Source: Marinomonas ostreistagni (GTDB lineage Bacteria; Pseudomonadota; Gammaproteobacteria; Pseudomonadales; Marinomonadaceae). Taken from it: a stretch of 64,000 bases of DNA. Under the pieces are notes generated by a model. The model did not search any database. It worked only from the letters and a program-made list of their open reading frames with translations, and was not told the DNA's origin. The position numbers and the translations under genes were made by a program. This document shows positions 8,884 through 17,782 of this stretch, piece after piece; position 1 is the stretch's first letter; each line of letters starts with the position of its first letter. The stretch spans positions 124,001 to 188,000 of the forward strand of contig NZ_JAFEKF010000003.1 of assembly GCF_016888445.1 (NCBI RefSeq). Direction: 5' to 3'.

Positions 8884-9291
8884 TTACTCGGCTTCGTCGA
8901 AAATCGGTGTGGGCTTTTTGTTTTCATCGATAGCGACGAAGTTAAAGTGGCCGGTAATGGCTTTTTCGCGTTTGTCGCTGTAGAGCTCTTCTAAGAAGAT
9001 AGTCACTTCTACTTTTAACGAAGTACGACCCACATCTACGACACGTGCCACGAGCTCAACTAAAATGCCAGAAGGGATTGGGCGTTTAAAATCCACTTGC
9101 TCGGTGGAGATCGTAACAACTTGTTTACGAGCGAAACGCGTGGCGGCAATGTAAGCGACTTCGTCCATCCATTTAAGGGCTTCACCACCAAATAAGGTGT
9201 CATAATGATTGGTGGTGCTAGGAAACACCATTTTGGCGACGCGGGTTTCAGAAATTTCTTCGCGTTTTTGAATCAATAGAGTGTTCATCAT
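8884..9291 (-). CDS. Acyl-CoA thioesterase (hotdog fold, YciA-like)
   Basis: Single hotdog-domain thioesterase of 136 aa. The family signature is the helix with NHYDTLFGGEALKWMDEVA, where the Asp is the likely catalytic residue, followed by VDFKRPIPSG and a TGHFNFVAID strand. The enzyme hydrolyses acyl-CoA to free acid and CoA in the cytosol. The start is taken as the ATG at 9291 or 9288 (MMNTLLIQK). It overlaps head-on with the ATG of the divergent DUF3080 lipoprotein gene at 9290, so the two leaders lie inside each other's coding sequence. Confidence 0.9.
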   Translation of the reverse strand: MMNTLLIQKREEISETRVAKMVFPSTTNHYDTLFGGEALKWMDEVAYIAATRFARKQVVTISTEQVDFKRPIPSGILVELVARVVDVGRTSLKVEVTIFLEELYSDKREKAITGHFNFVAIDENKKPTPIFDEAE

Positions 9292-10318
9292 GACCGTAAT
9301 ATTCTCTCGCAAGTCGGTAATATGGGTGCTGGTAATGCTGTTGCTAGGGTGCGATCGCCAGTTCGCGCCCGAAGCGATGTTTGATGCCTATATCCAAGAC
9401 TTAAATCGCTCAGCGCATGTGCAAATAGACGTGGCGCCCGAGATGACATTGCAGGCGTTACCGGCGCTGCGTGAGCGGCAACAAGCGCTGAGTCAATTTG
9501 ATGTGGGCTTATTAGAATTTTTATCACTGCAACAGTGTGAAGTTGGCGCCCTCGCAGGGCAGCGCAATAGTATACTTGGACGCGTGATGCCCGCAAGTCA
9601 GCGCTTCGTTTACGAGTTAGACATTATTCGCGCGATTCGCCAATGTGACATTGAAGATTCAGAGCTACACAGCAAGCTGAATGACGTGGCGCGTGTTAAA
9701 GCCAGCGAGTTGCCCATCACGCTCTCCAACCTGCTTTGGGCAGGGGAAGAAACGGGTGCTTTTTTTAGTCTATCGAATGGCTATCTGCCGATGGCGCCTG
9801 AGCGCTCTCAATATCAAGCATTGATTGCGGCACTGCAGCATTTGCAGCGTCTTAACGATAATTTAGCTGATATTCCTAAGGTCAGCAGTGCAGCGATCGA
9901 GGCGGACATGCAGGCGATCTATGAGAGTGAGTATTTAGGTAAGTTGCTTTACAGTATTACCCATATCAGCGCCTATCTTGAAAGCGTGACCCAAGCGGTA
10001 CAGGGGGTAAGTGAGCAAAGCGACATGTGCGGCGCGCCGTTGACCTTCCTGCGTCAGCAGTTTGAACGACACTACATCGACCTGCTGCAACCTTATATGG
10101 CACGTATTAATCGCGCCGCTTATCAAGTGTTGCCCTTGGTAAATAAGTTGGCCGACAGCAGTCCAATCCAAAGCGAGGCTTGGCGTTCGTTTATTCAGCA
10201 GTTTGATGACCAGCAGGCGAATGCGCCATGGCAGCGTTATTTACGCGCCTCACGGGAACATGGTCAAGCGTGGAGCCGTTTGTTTGCGTTGTGTGGTGAG
10301 GGCGTTGGCGCGCGTTAG
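9290..10318 (+). CDS. DUF3080-type lipoprotein
   Basis: Predicted lipoprotein of 342 aa. A short basic N terminus (FSRKS) is followed by a hydrophobic stretch and the lipobox LLLGC, with Cys about residue 20 as the lipidated residue. The mature part is mostly helical and charged. I assign it to DUF3080 from overall appearance; no function is known for that family. ATG at 9290 is needed to keep the signal peptide. The next Met (about residue 16) would leave too short a leader, while the upstream GTG at 9281 is an alternative. The start overlaps the divergent thioesterase start, and the stop overlaps the stop of the convergent small gene at 10315. Confidence 0.7.
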   Translation: MTVIFSRKSVIWVLVMLLLGCDRQFAPEAMFDAYIQDLNRSAHVQIDVAPEMTLQALPALRERQQALSQFDVGLLEFLSLQQCEVGALAGQRNSILGRVMPASQRFVYELDIIRAIRQCDIEDSELHSKLNDVARVKASELPITLSNLLWAGEETGAFFSLSNGYLPMAPERSQYQALIAALQHLQRLNDNLADIPKVSSAAIEADMQAIYESEYLGKLLYSITHISAYLESVTQAVQGVSEQSDMCGAPLTFLRQQFERHYIDLLQPYMARINRAAYQVLPLVNKLADSSPIQSEAWRSFIQQFDDQQANAPWQRYLRASREHGQAWSRLFALCGEGVGAR

Positions 10319-10644
10319 GCTTGGGTTGAGAGCAAGTTATCGACGGCTTCCACCGCGTTGTAGGCCGCCATGGCGCCGCTGGCGAGCGGTTCATGACTTA
10401 ATGCTTTAAGCAGGGCGATGTTGGCGCTGGGGTTACTACCGATACTGGCAGAAAACTGAATCGGGCGTGTGACTGCGTGGGGCTCATGTTGATTCAGAGT
10501 ATCGACGTCATTACGCAGACTCGGGCCAGGCTGGCTAAAGAGACTCATAAACAAAGCAAAGTTGGCATTACCGGAGACTCGGTTGCCTGCTTTGACCTCA
10601 TGGGTGAGTTGGGTTTCTAAAACGTCTCTTATATTCATAATCAT
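10315..10644 (-). CDS. Small protein of unknown function
   Basis: About 109 aa, not recognised. The composition is ordinary, with Ala/Asn/Ser-rich stretches such as SASIGSNPSANIALL and a likely helical C terminus. No signal peptide, membrane helix or metal motif is visible. Starts possible are GTG 10647, ATG 10644 and ATG 10638; GAAG just upstream favours 10644 or 10638. Its stop codon overlaps the stop of the convergent DUF3080 gene by a few bases, a tight packing that supports both frames being real. No operon partner is visible. Confidence 0.6.
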   Translation of the reverse strand: MIMNIRDVLETQLTHEVKAGNRVSGNANFALFMSLFSQPGPSLRNDVDTLNQHEPHAVTRPIQFSASIGSNPSANIALLKALSHEPLASGAMAAYNAVEAVDNLLSTQA

Positions 10645-10842
10645 CACTTCGCTGCCTAAAAAATTTATCGGCCGATGTACGATTTCTTTAATAAAGCCAA
10701 TAAATTAAGCTAAAGTTTTTTATAGACGGATCGTTTAATTGAGTATTCAATAGAGAAATGTGGTGCGCAAAAAATAGACAAACTCTATGATGCTTAAAAT
10801 CAGTGTAATGGCGCAGGCTCCACTTATGACTAGGTTGTTTGA

Positions 10843-11907
10843 ATGCACAATATAGATGAATTGATTGATAACGTTAGGCACAACGAACAGATCGCGCTCA
10901 AGTTTTTTGACATTGAGCGCTGCATCTTGGCGATTGGCCGTTGTGATCAATTTGTTTCAACGTTAACCAAAGAAGTGCAAAAACAATTCAACGTCCCTTA
11001 TGTGTGGGTCAACTTGATTAATGAAGTGCCATTGGCTCACTTAGTGGAGCCGCTCGAGAAGACCGTTGGCCTTAAAGATCGTGTGTTGTTTACGCGACGC
11101 AGCGCCATGATCGATGCCATCGGCGCCAGCAATAAAACCGTATTAGTAAGCCAAGATGTGGGCCGCTATTGGGAAGTGATCCCACAATCCTATCGCCATA
11201 TTATTGGTTCCGTTGCGATCTCACCGTTAACCATTGACGGTGAATTAGTCGGGCTCTTTTGTCAGGCCGACGCAGATGCCACGCGCTATGATCCCACCAC
11301 CAAAGACACATTCTTACTCGATCAGTTAGCGATCAAAATCTCTATTTGTTTGAGTAATGTGACAGCACGGGAAAAACTCGAATACCTCGCTACTCGAGAT
11401 CCGTTAACAGGGCTGCTTAACCGTCGGCAATTGGAGCTGATGCTAGAGCGCGAATTTGCCCGCTGCAAAACCACTGGACGTGATTTAACCGCGGTATTTG
11501 TCGATTGCGATGCCTTTAAGTCGATCAATGATACTTTAGGGCACAATTGCGGCGATGAAGTGCTAGAATACATTGCGAAACGTCTTTTGAAGCATGTTTA
11601 TAAGCAAGGGTTGGCGTTTCGTTTTGCGGGGGATGAATTTGTGTTTGTGATGCCAGGCAAGAGCTACGAGCAAGCCATGGCGGTGGCGGATTCGATTTAT
11701 GACTACCTGCATGCCAATCCTTTGCGCTATAAAAGTAATCTTGTACCGATTACCGTCAGCTATGGTGGTGCCAGCGTGATTGCTGATACCCCAAGTAGTT
11801 ATAAACAGCTACTCAAAATAGCCGACGAACGCCTCTATAACTACAAAAACAATCGTAAGCGATCTGTGCCAACGAAAGTCTTCAAGTTTCTCAATAAGAT
11901 TCGTTAA
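10843..11907 (+). CDS. Diguanylate cyclase with GAF-like (DUF484-like) sensor domain
   Basis: Protein of 354 aa. Residues 1-170 form a soluble GAF-like domain of the DUF484 kind (PYVWVNLINEVP, GSVAISPLTIDGELVGLF). Residues about 185-350 are a GGDEF domain starting with the usual DPLTGLLNRR. The active loop reads FAGDEF rather than GGDEF, a variant still compatible with activity in some characterised cyclases. The RxxD inhibitory site expected just before it is absent (KQGLAFRF), so product inhibition by c-di-GMP is unlikely. It would make c-di-GMP from GTP in the cytosol. The stop codon lies just before the HexR-type operator of glk. Confidence 0.88.
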   Translation: MHNIDELIDNVRHNEQIALKFFDIERCILAIGRCDQFVSTLTKEVQKQFNVPYVWVNLINEVPLAHLVEPLEKTVGLKDRVLFTRRSAMIDAIGASNKTVLVSQDVGRYWEVIPQSYRHIIGSVAISPLTIDGELVGLFCQADADATRYDPTTKDTFLLDQLAIKISICLSNVTAREKLEYLATRDPLTGLLNRRQLELMLEREFARCKTTGRDLTAVFVDCDAFKSINDTLGHNCGDEVLEYIAKRLLKHVYKQGLAFRFAGDEFVFVMPGKSYEQAMAVADSIYDYLHANPLRYKSNLVPITVSYGGASVIADTPSSYKQLLKIADERLYNYKNNRKRSVPTKVFKFLNKIR

Positions 11908-11908
11908 T

Positions 11909-11923
11909 TGTAATAAAATTACA
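11909..11923. promoter_or_regulatory. HexR operator upstream of glk-zwf-eda
   Basis: TGTAATAAAATTACA is a perfect 15-bp palindrome around a 3-bp centre and differs by one base from the HexR consensus known from Shewanella and Vibrio (TGTAATTAAATTACA). It sits 92 bp before the glk start. HexR senses 2-keto-3-deoxy-6-phosphogluconate and controls central carbon genes in gammaproteobacteria. A TAATAT hexamer at 11935-11940 could be a -10 element near it, but the promoter is not resolved. hexR itself is not in the window. Confidence 0.8.
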
Positions 11924-12015
11924 CAATTGGCGGCTAATATTTTTTCTATCTGGTGTTTTTACACGCTTTTTCGTTGTAAAATTTCAAAAAATTATAAACT
12001 CCAAAGAGGTTTACT

Positions 12016-12993
12016 ATGTCTCATGCTTTGATCGCGGATTTGGGGGGGACAAACGCTCGTTTTGCCTTAGTACCGATCAATCACTACCAGCCGCAGGAAA
12101 TCAGCGTTTACTCATGCAAAGAATATGAGTCTTTTTTCGATGCGGTTTCTGCTTATGTCGATCAATGTAGCGTAGACTTTGACTCTATCAATGCGATTGT
12201 CTTAGCCATTGCCGGACCTGTTAATCAGGAGGTAATACGCTTTTCTAACAATCCTTGGCACTTCACTCGCCAGCAGATTCAAGAACATTTTGGCGCCGAT
12301 AAAAAAATCGCTTTGTTGAACGATTTTGATGCCATTGGTCATAGCCTGGAAGTCGTACCGAAAGAAGAGTTAGTGCAAATTGGCGAGCCGTCTGCAGTGG
12401 ACCCTAAAGGCGCTGCTTGGGTGTTAGGGGCTGGAACAGGTCTTGGAGTTGCCTGTGTCGTGCCGCAAGACCATGGTGCCAATATCGTACTACCAGGTGA
12501 AGGCGGTCATATTGATCTGTCGACCTGTAATGAACAAGAAGATTATATCCTACGTTTTCTACGTGAGCGTCATCACCGTGTCTCGGCCGAGCGTGTGCTG
12601 TCGGGTATGGGCTTAGAAAACATCTATGAAGCTCTGGCACACCGTCAAGGCGTCGAAAAGCGTTTAAGTGCACCAGAGATCGGTGCCGCCATTGAGCGTG
12701 GCGATGATCCGTTGGCGCAGGCGACGCTAGAGCAATTTTTTACCTTTTTAGGGCGTGTTACTGGGGATCTGGTACTCAATGTAGAGAGCCGTGGTGGCGT
12801 CTACATCGCAGGTGGGATTGTGCCGCGTTACGTGGAGTACATTAAGCAAAGTAGTTTCCGCGATGCGATGCAAGACAAAGGTCGTATGCGTGACTTTGTC
12901 TCACCGATCCCAACCTTTGTGGTGATGTCAGAACACCCTGGACTGATGGGCTGCGCTAATTATGCCGCCTATCTTGTTAACCAGCCTAATTAA
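12016..12993 (+). CDS. glk: Glucokinase
   Basis: ATP-dependent glucokinase of 325 aa, phosphorylating glucose to glucose-6-phosphate in the cytosol. The phosphate-1 loop IADLGGTNARFAL is at residues 6-18. Substrate and catalytic segments follow: NNPWHF, LLNDFDAIGHS with the catalytic Asp, and GAGTGLGVA. The C-terminal adenosine segment includes GGVYIAGGIVPRY. Length matches the bacterial Glk group B family. AGAGG lies ahead of the ATG. It is the first gene of the glk-zwf-eda operon and lies behind a HexR-type operator, so it is probably induced by sugar-derived keto-deoxy-phosphogluconate. Confidence 0.95.
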   Translation: MSHALIADLGGTNARFALVPINHYQPQEISVYSCKEYESFFDAVSAYVDQCSVDFDSINAIVLAIAGPVNQEVIRFSNNPWHFTRQQIQEHFGADKKIALLNDFDAIGHSLEVVPKEELVQIGEPSAVDPKGAAWVLGAGTGLGVACVVPQDHGANIVLPGEGGHIDLSTCNEQEDYILRFLRERHHRVSAERVLSGMGLENIYEALAHRQGVEKRLSAPEIGAAIERGDDPLAQATLEQFFTFLGRVTGDLVLNVESRGGVYIAGGIVPRYVEYIKQSSFRDAMQDKGRMRDFVSPIPTFVVMSEHPGLMGCANYAAYLVNQPN

Positions 12994-13011
12994 GCATTGG
13001 AGAGATAAACG

Positions 13012-14487
13012 ATGAAGGCAAGTTTAAAAGCCTGTGATGTGGTGATTTTTGGTGGCGGTGGCGACTTGGCCATGCGCAAGCTTCTTCCGGCTCTCTACCA
13101 TTTGGACCAAGACGGTCTGTTGGCTAAAAATACCCGCATCATTGGCGCGTCACGCCGTGATGTGAGCGCGGCGGATTACCAAGAAAAAGTCCGTGAAGCG
13201 CTGAATGAATATGTGCCTGCAAGCATTGATGATGAAAAAACTTGGCCGCGTTTTAAAGAGCGTTTGAGCTATGTTTCTGTGGATGCGCAGCAAGAATCAG
13301 ACTTTGCTCGTTTTAATGAGCACAACATCGGTGAAGATGATAAAGATGTGGTGTTTTACCTAGCCACGTCACCGGATCTATTTGGTTCGATCTGTTCCTC
13401 TTTGGCGAACCATGGCCTTAACCAAGAGCGCATGCGTGTTGTACTAGAAAAGCCGTTGGGCCGTGATTTAACGTCTTCGCGCGCGATCAACGACGAAGTG
13501 ACGCAAAACTTCGGCGAGAAGCAGATCTTCCGTATCGACCATTACCTTGGCAAAGAAACGGTACAAAACCTATTGGCGATTCGCTTTGGTAATACACTGT
13601 TTGAACCATTATGGGACAGTGCACACATCGATAACGTGCAAATTACCGTCTCTGAAACAGTGGGTGTAGAAGGCCGTTGGGGATACTACGATAAAGCAGG
13701 TGCTTTACGTGACATGGTGCAAAACCACTTGGTTCAGCTTTTGTGTTTGGTGGCGATGGAGCCTCCAGGTCGCAACGATGCCGACTCGGTACGTGATGAA
13801 AAGATCAAAGTTCTAAAAGCTTTGCGTCCTATCGAAGGCGCGAATGCGTACACCAAGACCGTTCGTGGTCAGTACGCTAAAGGCATGATCAATGGTAAAG
13901 AAGTGCGCGGTTACTTCGACGAAGAAGGTTCAAATCCAGAGTCTCGTACCGAGACATTTGTCGCGCTCCGTGCTGACATTGATAACTGGCGTTGGGCGGG
14001 TGTGCCATTCTACTTGCGCACAGGTAAGCGTTTAGGTCAGCGTTACTCTGAAATCGTGATCCAGTACAAGTCGATTCCGCACAGCATCTTTAACGATGAG
14101 AGCAATCGTCAGCTACAGCGTAACCAATTGATTATTCGCCTGCAGCCTGAAGAGAAAATCTCTTTAACGGTTATGAACAAGGTTCCAGGTGCGGGTGAAG
14201 GCATGAAGCTGCAGCCAGTAGATCTGAACTTAAGTTTGAGTGAAGCCTTTAATGACAAGCGTAGCCCAGAGGCTTACGAGCGCTTGTTGTTGGATGTGAT
14301 GCGTAACGATGCCACGCTATTTATGCGCTACGACGAAGTAGAAGCGGCTTGGAAATGGGTCGATGGCATTATGGCGGCGTGGAGCCAAACCAGTGAGCGT
14401 CCTAAAGAATACGCTTCTGGCTCTTGGGGCCCAGCGGCGTCTATGGCTCTACCGATCAAAGATGGCCGTAACTGGCACGATTACTAA
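13012..14487 (+). CDS. zwf: Glucose-6-phosphate 1-dehydrogenase
   Basis: NAD(P)-dependent enzyme of 491 aa making 6-phosphogluconolactone from glucose-6-phosphate. The coenzyme loop [11 protein letters not shown] is at residues 14-24 (GASGDLA in most homologues), and the active-site signature RIDHYLGKE is at 174-182 with the substrate-binding His and Lys. [10 protein letters not shown] carries the conserved EKP motif. Length is normal for the family. A GGAGAG ribosome site precedes the ATG, 18 nt after glk. The expected lactonase gene pgl does not follow; eda comes next instead. Confidence 0.96.
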   Translation: MKASLKACDVVIFGGGGDLAMRKLLPALYHLDQDGLLAKNTRIIGASRRDVSAADYQEKVREALNEYVPASIDDEKTWPRFKERLSYVSVDAQQESDFARFNEHNIGEDDKDVVFYLATSPDLFGSICSSLANHGLNQERMRVVLEKPLGRDLTSSRAINDEVTQNFGEKQIFRIDHYLGKETVQNLLAIRFGNTLFEPLWDSAHIDNVQITVSETVGVEGRWGYYDKAGALRDMVQNHLVQLLCLVAMEPPGRNDADSVRDEKIKVLKALRPIEGANAYTKTVRGQYAKGMINGKEVRGYFDEEGSNPESRTETFVALRADIDNWRWAGVPFYLRTGKRLGQRYSEIVIQYKSIPHSIFNDESNRQLQRNQLIIRLQPEEKISLTVMNKVPGAGEGMKLQPVDLNLSLSEAFNDKRSPEAYERLLLDVMRNDATLFMRYDEVEAAWKWVDGIMAAWSQTSERPKEYASGSWGPAASMALPIKDGRNWHDY

Positions 14488-14504
14488 GCAAAAAGGATAG
14501 CGAT

Positions 14505-15128
14505 ATGACAACCTATACAGCCGCTCAAGTAATGACTGCGACACCAGTGGTGCCAGTCATTGTGGTTGATAACGCGGAACAAGCAGTGAATTTAGGTAAA
14601 GCACTGGTTGCAGGTGGCGTACCGGTACTAGAGGTGACCATGCGCACTGAAGCGGCACTGGATGCTATTGCGGCGCTGCGCAAAGAAGTACCTGAAGCGA
14701 TCGTCGGTGCGGGGACTGTGTGTTCTCGCGAGCAATACATCAAAGCCGTTGAAGCAGGCTCGCAGTTTATTATCAGCCCTGGTATGACACCGGATTTGCT
14801 TGCTGTTGGCAAAGAGTACGATATTCCGTACTTGCCAGCTGTGGCAACGATTTCGGATATTCTGCTAGGTATGGAGTACGGTTACGACCATTTCAAATTC
14901 TTCCCAGCGGAAGTGAATGGTGGCGTCAAAGCGTTGAAAGCGTTCGCGGGTCCATTGCCACAGATTCGTTTCTGCCCAACGGGTGGTATCAATGAAAACA
15001 ACTACCAAGACTACTTAGCGCTAGAGAGTGTTCTGTGTGTCGGCGGTTCGTGGATTGTGCCAACCGACTTAGTCAAAGCTGGTAAGTGGGACGAGATTAC
15101 TGAGCTGGCAAAATCTGTTCAGCAGTAA
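14505..15128 (+). CDS. eda: KDPG/KHG aldolase
   Basis: 2-keto-3-deoxy-6-phosphogluconate aldolase of 207 aa, splitting KDPG to pyruvate and glyceraldehyde-3-phosphate in the Entner-Doudoroff pathway. The Schiff-base lysine is K131 in DHFKFFPAE. The catalytic Glu lies in VLEVTMRT, and phosphate-binding residues are in FCPTGGI. Small class I aldolase of typical length. An AAAGGATAG ribosome site lies in the 17-nt gap after zwf. It is the last gene of the operon, followed by a strong terminator. The dehydratase gene edd is not in the window. Confidence 0.95.
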   Translation: MTTYTAAQVMTATPVVPVIVVDNAEQAVNLGKALVAGGVPVLEVTMRTEAALDAIAALRKEVPEAIVGAGTVCSREQYIKAVEAGSQFIISPGMTPDLLAVGKEYDIPYLPAVATISDILLGMEYGYDHFKFFPAEVNGGVKALKAFAGPLPQIRFCPTGGINENNYQDYLALESVLCVGGSWIVPTDLVKAGKWDEITELAKSVQQ

Positions 15129-15142
15129 TTTTTAACAGCTTT

Positions 15143-15178
15143 AAAAAGCCCTGCAGGCGATCGCCTGCGGGGCTTTTT
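15143..15178 (+). terminator. Intrinsic terminator after eda
   Basis: Long near-perfect stem: AAAAAGCCC, a T-G wobble, then the GCAGGCGA/TCGCCTGC core and GGGCTTTTT. It ends in six T residues, 14 nt after the eda stop. Confidence 0.93.
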
Positions 15179-15311
15179 TATTGCACTTAGACGTTTGTCT
15201 AGCGCCTAAAACCTCGTTGTTTGCGTAATGTTAATTTGCTATCCCTGTCTTACGAGCTACCATAACGCCCCTTGTCCAAGTATCGATACGTATTAGTAAA
15301 AGAATCAGTTT

Positions 15312-16679
15312 ATGTCTCAAGAAAAAAACGCCGCCTCGACGGCTGAAGCCGCGTCGAGCAGTGTCTGGAAATTTATTGTCCCTTCAGTATTAGGTCTGCT
15401 GCTGTTTATGACACCAGTGCCTTACGAAGACGGTGTCACCATTCCGATTGCGGTATTGGCAGGAGAATTTAAAGGCTTGCTAGGTGATCAGGCACCATTG
15501 ATCGTCACAGTGCTCATCAGTTTTGCTGCGTTACTGTCGGTGATTACCACGGTGTTTCGACCGCTACATGATAAAGCCGTGTTGAGCACACTGTTTTTGA
15601 CCAGTTATCCGTGGTTGGTTTTACGGGTCATTGGCGCCATCTTTGCGGTGATGACATTGCAAAGCGTTGGCCCTGAAATGATTTGGCATGCCTACACCGG
15701 TGGCTTGGTGCTCAATGATCTGATGCCGACGTTGCTGGCGGTGTTTTTATTTGCGGGACTACTGTTGCCCTTGTTGTTGGATTTTGGCCTGTTGGAATTG
15801 ACGGGCAGTCTGATGAGTAAGGTTATGCGCCCTTTATTTAATCTGCCAGGGCGCTCGTCAGTAGATTGCACAACTTCTTGGCTTGGGGATGGCTCGGTGG
15901 GCGTTATGTTAACTAGTCAGCAGTATGAGCAGCAGCAATATACTAAGCGCGAAGCATCGGTGATCGTGACGACCTTTTCGGCGGTATCGATCAGTTTTGC
16001 CTTGGTTGTGGTGGCACAAGTCGAGCTCGAGCATTTGTTTATCCCATTTTACTTTGCGGTGACCTTGGCGGGACTTGTTGCAGCCTTGATTATTCCGCGC
16101 TTGCCACCCTTGAGCCGTAAGGCCCATGTCTACGAAGATGGCCGTCCAGCGGAGCCGTGCGAGCTATCGAAAAAGTCTTTACGAGAGCTTTGGCATTTAG
16201 GCGTGACGCAAGCCATGGCCCGTGCTGAGCGCAGTAGTGGTCTAAAAAGTGTGGCACAAGATGGCGCTAAAAATGCCGCTGAGATGGTGTTTTGTGTGTT
16301 GCCTGTGGTGATGGCGATCGGTACCTTGGCTTTGGTGGTGGCAGAAAATACGCCGGTCTTTAGTATCTTAGGTCAGCCATTTATTCCACTGTTAGAGCTG
16401 TTGCAAATTCCTGAGGCCGCTAAAGCGTCTGAGACTCTGGTGGTTGGTTTTGCTGATATGTTTATCCCGTCGATCATGGCGGCTTCGATCGACAGTGAGA
16501 TGACACGCTTTGTGATTGCTGCCGTATCGATTACGCAGTTGATCTATTTGTCTGAAGTCGGAGCGCTGATTCTAGGCAGTAAGATTCCGGTGAACATCGT
16601 TGAGATGTTTATCATCTTCATTATGCGTACTTTGATTACGTTGCCTGTGATTGCTTTGGTCGCACACTGTATTTTCTAA
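15312..16679 (+). CDS. YjiH-family membrane protein (nucleoside recognition/Gate domain)
   Basis: Polytopic inner-membrane protein of 455 aa with roughly 10-11 hydrophobic segments. Gate-domain features are visible: a C-terminal half with VVGFADMFIPSIMAASI and SEVGALILGSKIPVN, and an N-terminal half with SSVDCTTSWLGDGSVG. The overall pattern matches E. coli YjiH, a Gate-domain protein that may transport a small solute; the substrate is unknown. A soluble, charged loop lies around residues 275-310. The downstream elaA gene follows closely (ATG 16 nt after the stop), so cotranscription is likely without implying a shared function. Confidence 0.82.
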   Translation: MSQEKNAASTAEAASSSVWKFIVPSVLGLLLFMTPVPYEDGVTIPIAVLAGEFKGLLGDQAPLIVTVLISFAALLSVITTVFRPLHDKAVLSTLFLTSYPWLVLRVIGAIFAVMTLQSVGPEMIWHAYTGGLVLNDLMPTLLAVFLFAGLLLPLLLDFGLLELTGSLMSKVMRPLFNLPGRSSVDCTTSWLGDGSVGVMLTSQQYEQQQYTKREASVIVTTFSAVSISFALVVVAQVELEHLFIPFYFAVTLAGLVAALIIPRLPPLSRKAHVYEDGRPAEPCELSKKSLRELWHLGVTQAMARAERSSGLKSVAQDGAKNAAEMVFCVLPVVMAIGTLALVVAENTPVFSILGQPFIPLLELLQIPEAAKASETLVVGFADMFIPSIMAASIDSEMTRFVIAAVSITQLIYLSEVGALILGSKIPVNIVEMFIIFIMRTLITLPVIALVAHCIF

Positions 16680-16695
16680 TCTGAGGAGAGCAAGT

Positions 16696-17148
16696 ATGGC
16701 CCTGACATTTGATTGGTCACAGCTGTCGACGTTAAGCGCGCTGGAATTCCATGAGTTGGTGCAGGCTCGTGAGGCGGTGTTTGTGGTGGAGCAAAACTGT
16801 GCGTACCAAGAAGTGGATGAGGTCGATGTCCACGCTTGGCATTTACGAGTACGACTAAATGGCCAGCTGGCGGCTTGTGCTCGCGTCGTAGCGCCGGGAG
16901 ATAAGTTTGCTTTGCCGTCGATCGGTCGAGTGATGACGCTAAAGGCGTTCCGGCAGCAAAAACTAGGCCGACCATTGATGATGGAGGCGATGCGTTTTAC
17001 TGAGACAATGTATCCAGGACTCGGGATTCAGATCAGTGGGCAGCTGTATTTGCAGGCGTTCTATGAATCGTTAGGCTTTGTCAAAGTCAGTGAACCCTAC
17101 GACGAAGATGGGATTTTACATATTGATATGATCAAACAAGCTTCTTAA
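16696..17148 (+). CDS. elaA: ElaA-family GNAT acetyltransferase
   Basis: Protein of 150 aa matching the ElaA group of GNAT N-acetyltransferases. It has an early LVQAREAVFVVEQNC strand-helix (conserved R-x-V-F-V-V-E-Q), the DVHAWHLRV strand, the acetyl-CoA loop region IGRVMTLKAFRQQKLGR (a variant of the Q/RxxGxG loop), and a C-terminal QLYLQAFYESLGF helix. The acetylated substrate is unknown. ATG at 16696 follows GAGGAG; the longer frame from 16651 overlaps the YjiH gene and lacks a ribosome site. Confidence 0.88.
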   Translation: MALTFDWSQLSTLSALEFHELVQAREAVFVVEQNCAYQEVDEVDVHAWHLRVRLNGQLAACARVVAPGDKFALPSIGRVMTLKAFRQQKLGRPLMMEAMRFTETMYPGLGIQISGQLYLQAFYESLGFVKVSEPYDEDGILHIDMIKQAS

Positions 17149-17154
17149 ATATTA

Positions 17155-17181
17155 CCCGCTCATGCTACTAGCATGAGCGGG
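17155..17181. terminator. Stem-loop between convergent elaA and the glutaredoxin-like gene
   Basis: Perfect 12-bp stem (CCCGCTCATGCT and complement) with a 3-nt loop between two convergent genes. The T run is weak on both sides, so termination may be partial. Confidence 0.65.
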
Positions 17182-17188
17182 ATTTGAA

Positions 17189-17560
17189 TTAGGCGAAGCG
17201 CTGCTCTAGATAGCGAATAATATCGTTTGATTCGTACATCCATTCTACTTGGCCATCTTTTTCGATACGTAAGCATGGCACCTTCACTCGACCACCGCCT
17301 TGTTCTAATTCCTCGCGGTGCGCTGATCCCTGAGCCACACTGCGTTTTTCAATTGGCAGGTTTAGCTTGTACATGGCACGGCGGGTCTTAGTGCAAAATG
17401 GGCAAGCAAACAATTGGTACAAGGCTAAATCTTGGGTGGCCTCATTGACTGCTTTTTGCGCCTCGGGGGGACGCTTTTTCTTGCTGCCACGGGTGATCAC
17501 ATCGACCAAGGCAATTAGGCCACCTAGTAAGTTGCGGATCAGTTTGATAAATAATTTCAT
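17189..17560 (-). CDS. Glutaredoxin-like (GST N-terminal) thioredoxin-fold protein
   Basis: Protein of 123 aa. An amphipathic/hydrophobic N-terminal segment (FIKLIRNLLGGLIALVDVI) is followed by a basic linker (RGSKKKRPPEAQ). Then comes a glutaredoxin-type domain with the redox motif CPFC in YQLFACPFCTKTRR, the cis-Pro segment VKVPCLRI and the ESNDIIRYLEQRF end that resembles GST N-terminal folds. It may be membrane-associated through its N terminus. The family catalyses glutathione-dependent thiol-disulfide exchange. ATG at 17560 begins the hydrophobic segment; the longer upstream frame to 17632 has no better ribosome site. Confidence 0.8.
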   Translation of the reverse strand: MKLFIKLIRNLLGGLIALVDVITRGSKKKRPPEAQKAVNEATQDLALYQLFACPFCTKTRRAMYKLNLPIEKRSVAQGSAHREELEQGGGRVKVPCLRIEKDGQVEWMYESNDIIRYLEQRFA

Positions 17561-17782
17561 AGCAAAGCTCGCTTGTGTTGAACGCTCGATGGGGTGTTGG
17601 AATTTTGCGCACATTCTAGCGGTAAATAGCACTGGATTTAAGAGGGGATGGTAACAAATTGGCGTTTTACGTCGGCTATGGGCTGACGGGAGTCGATTTC
17701 TACAATTGCTTCACTCAGGTCATCGGTTTTTCTCATGAGGCTGCGCTAGACTTAAAGCCTGACTCAAATAAGGAGCCTTGGC

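Noticed and set aside
11976..11987. Second HexR site TGTAAAATTTCA before glk
   Set aside because: Half-sites are imperfect and the spacing is wrong; it is probably AT-rich promoter DNA.
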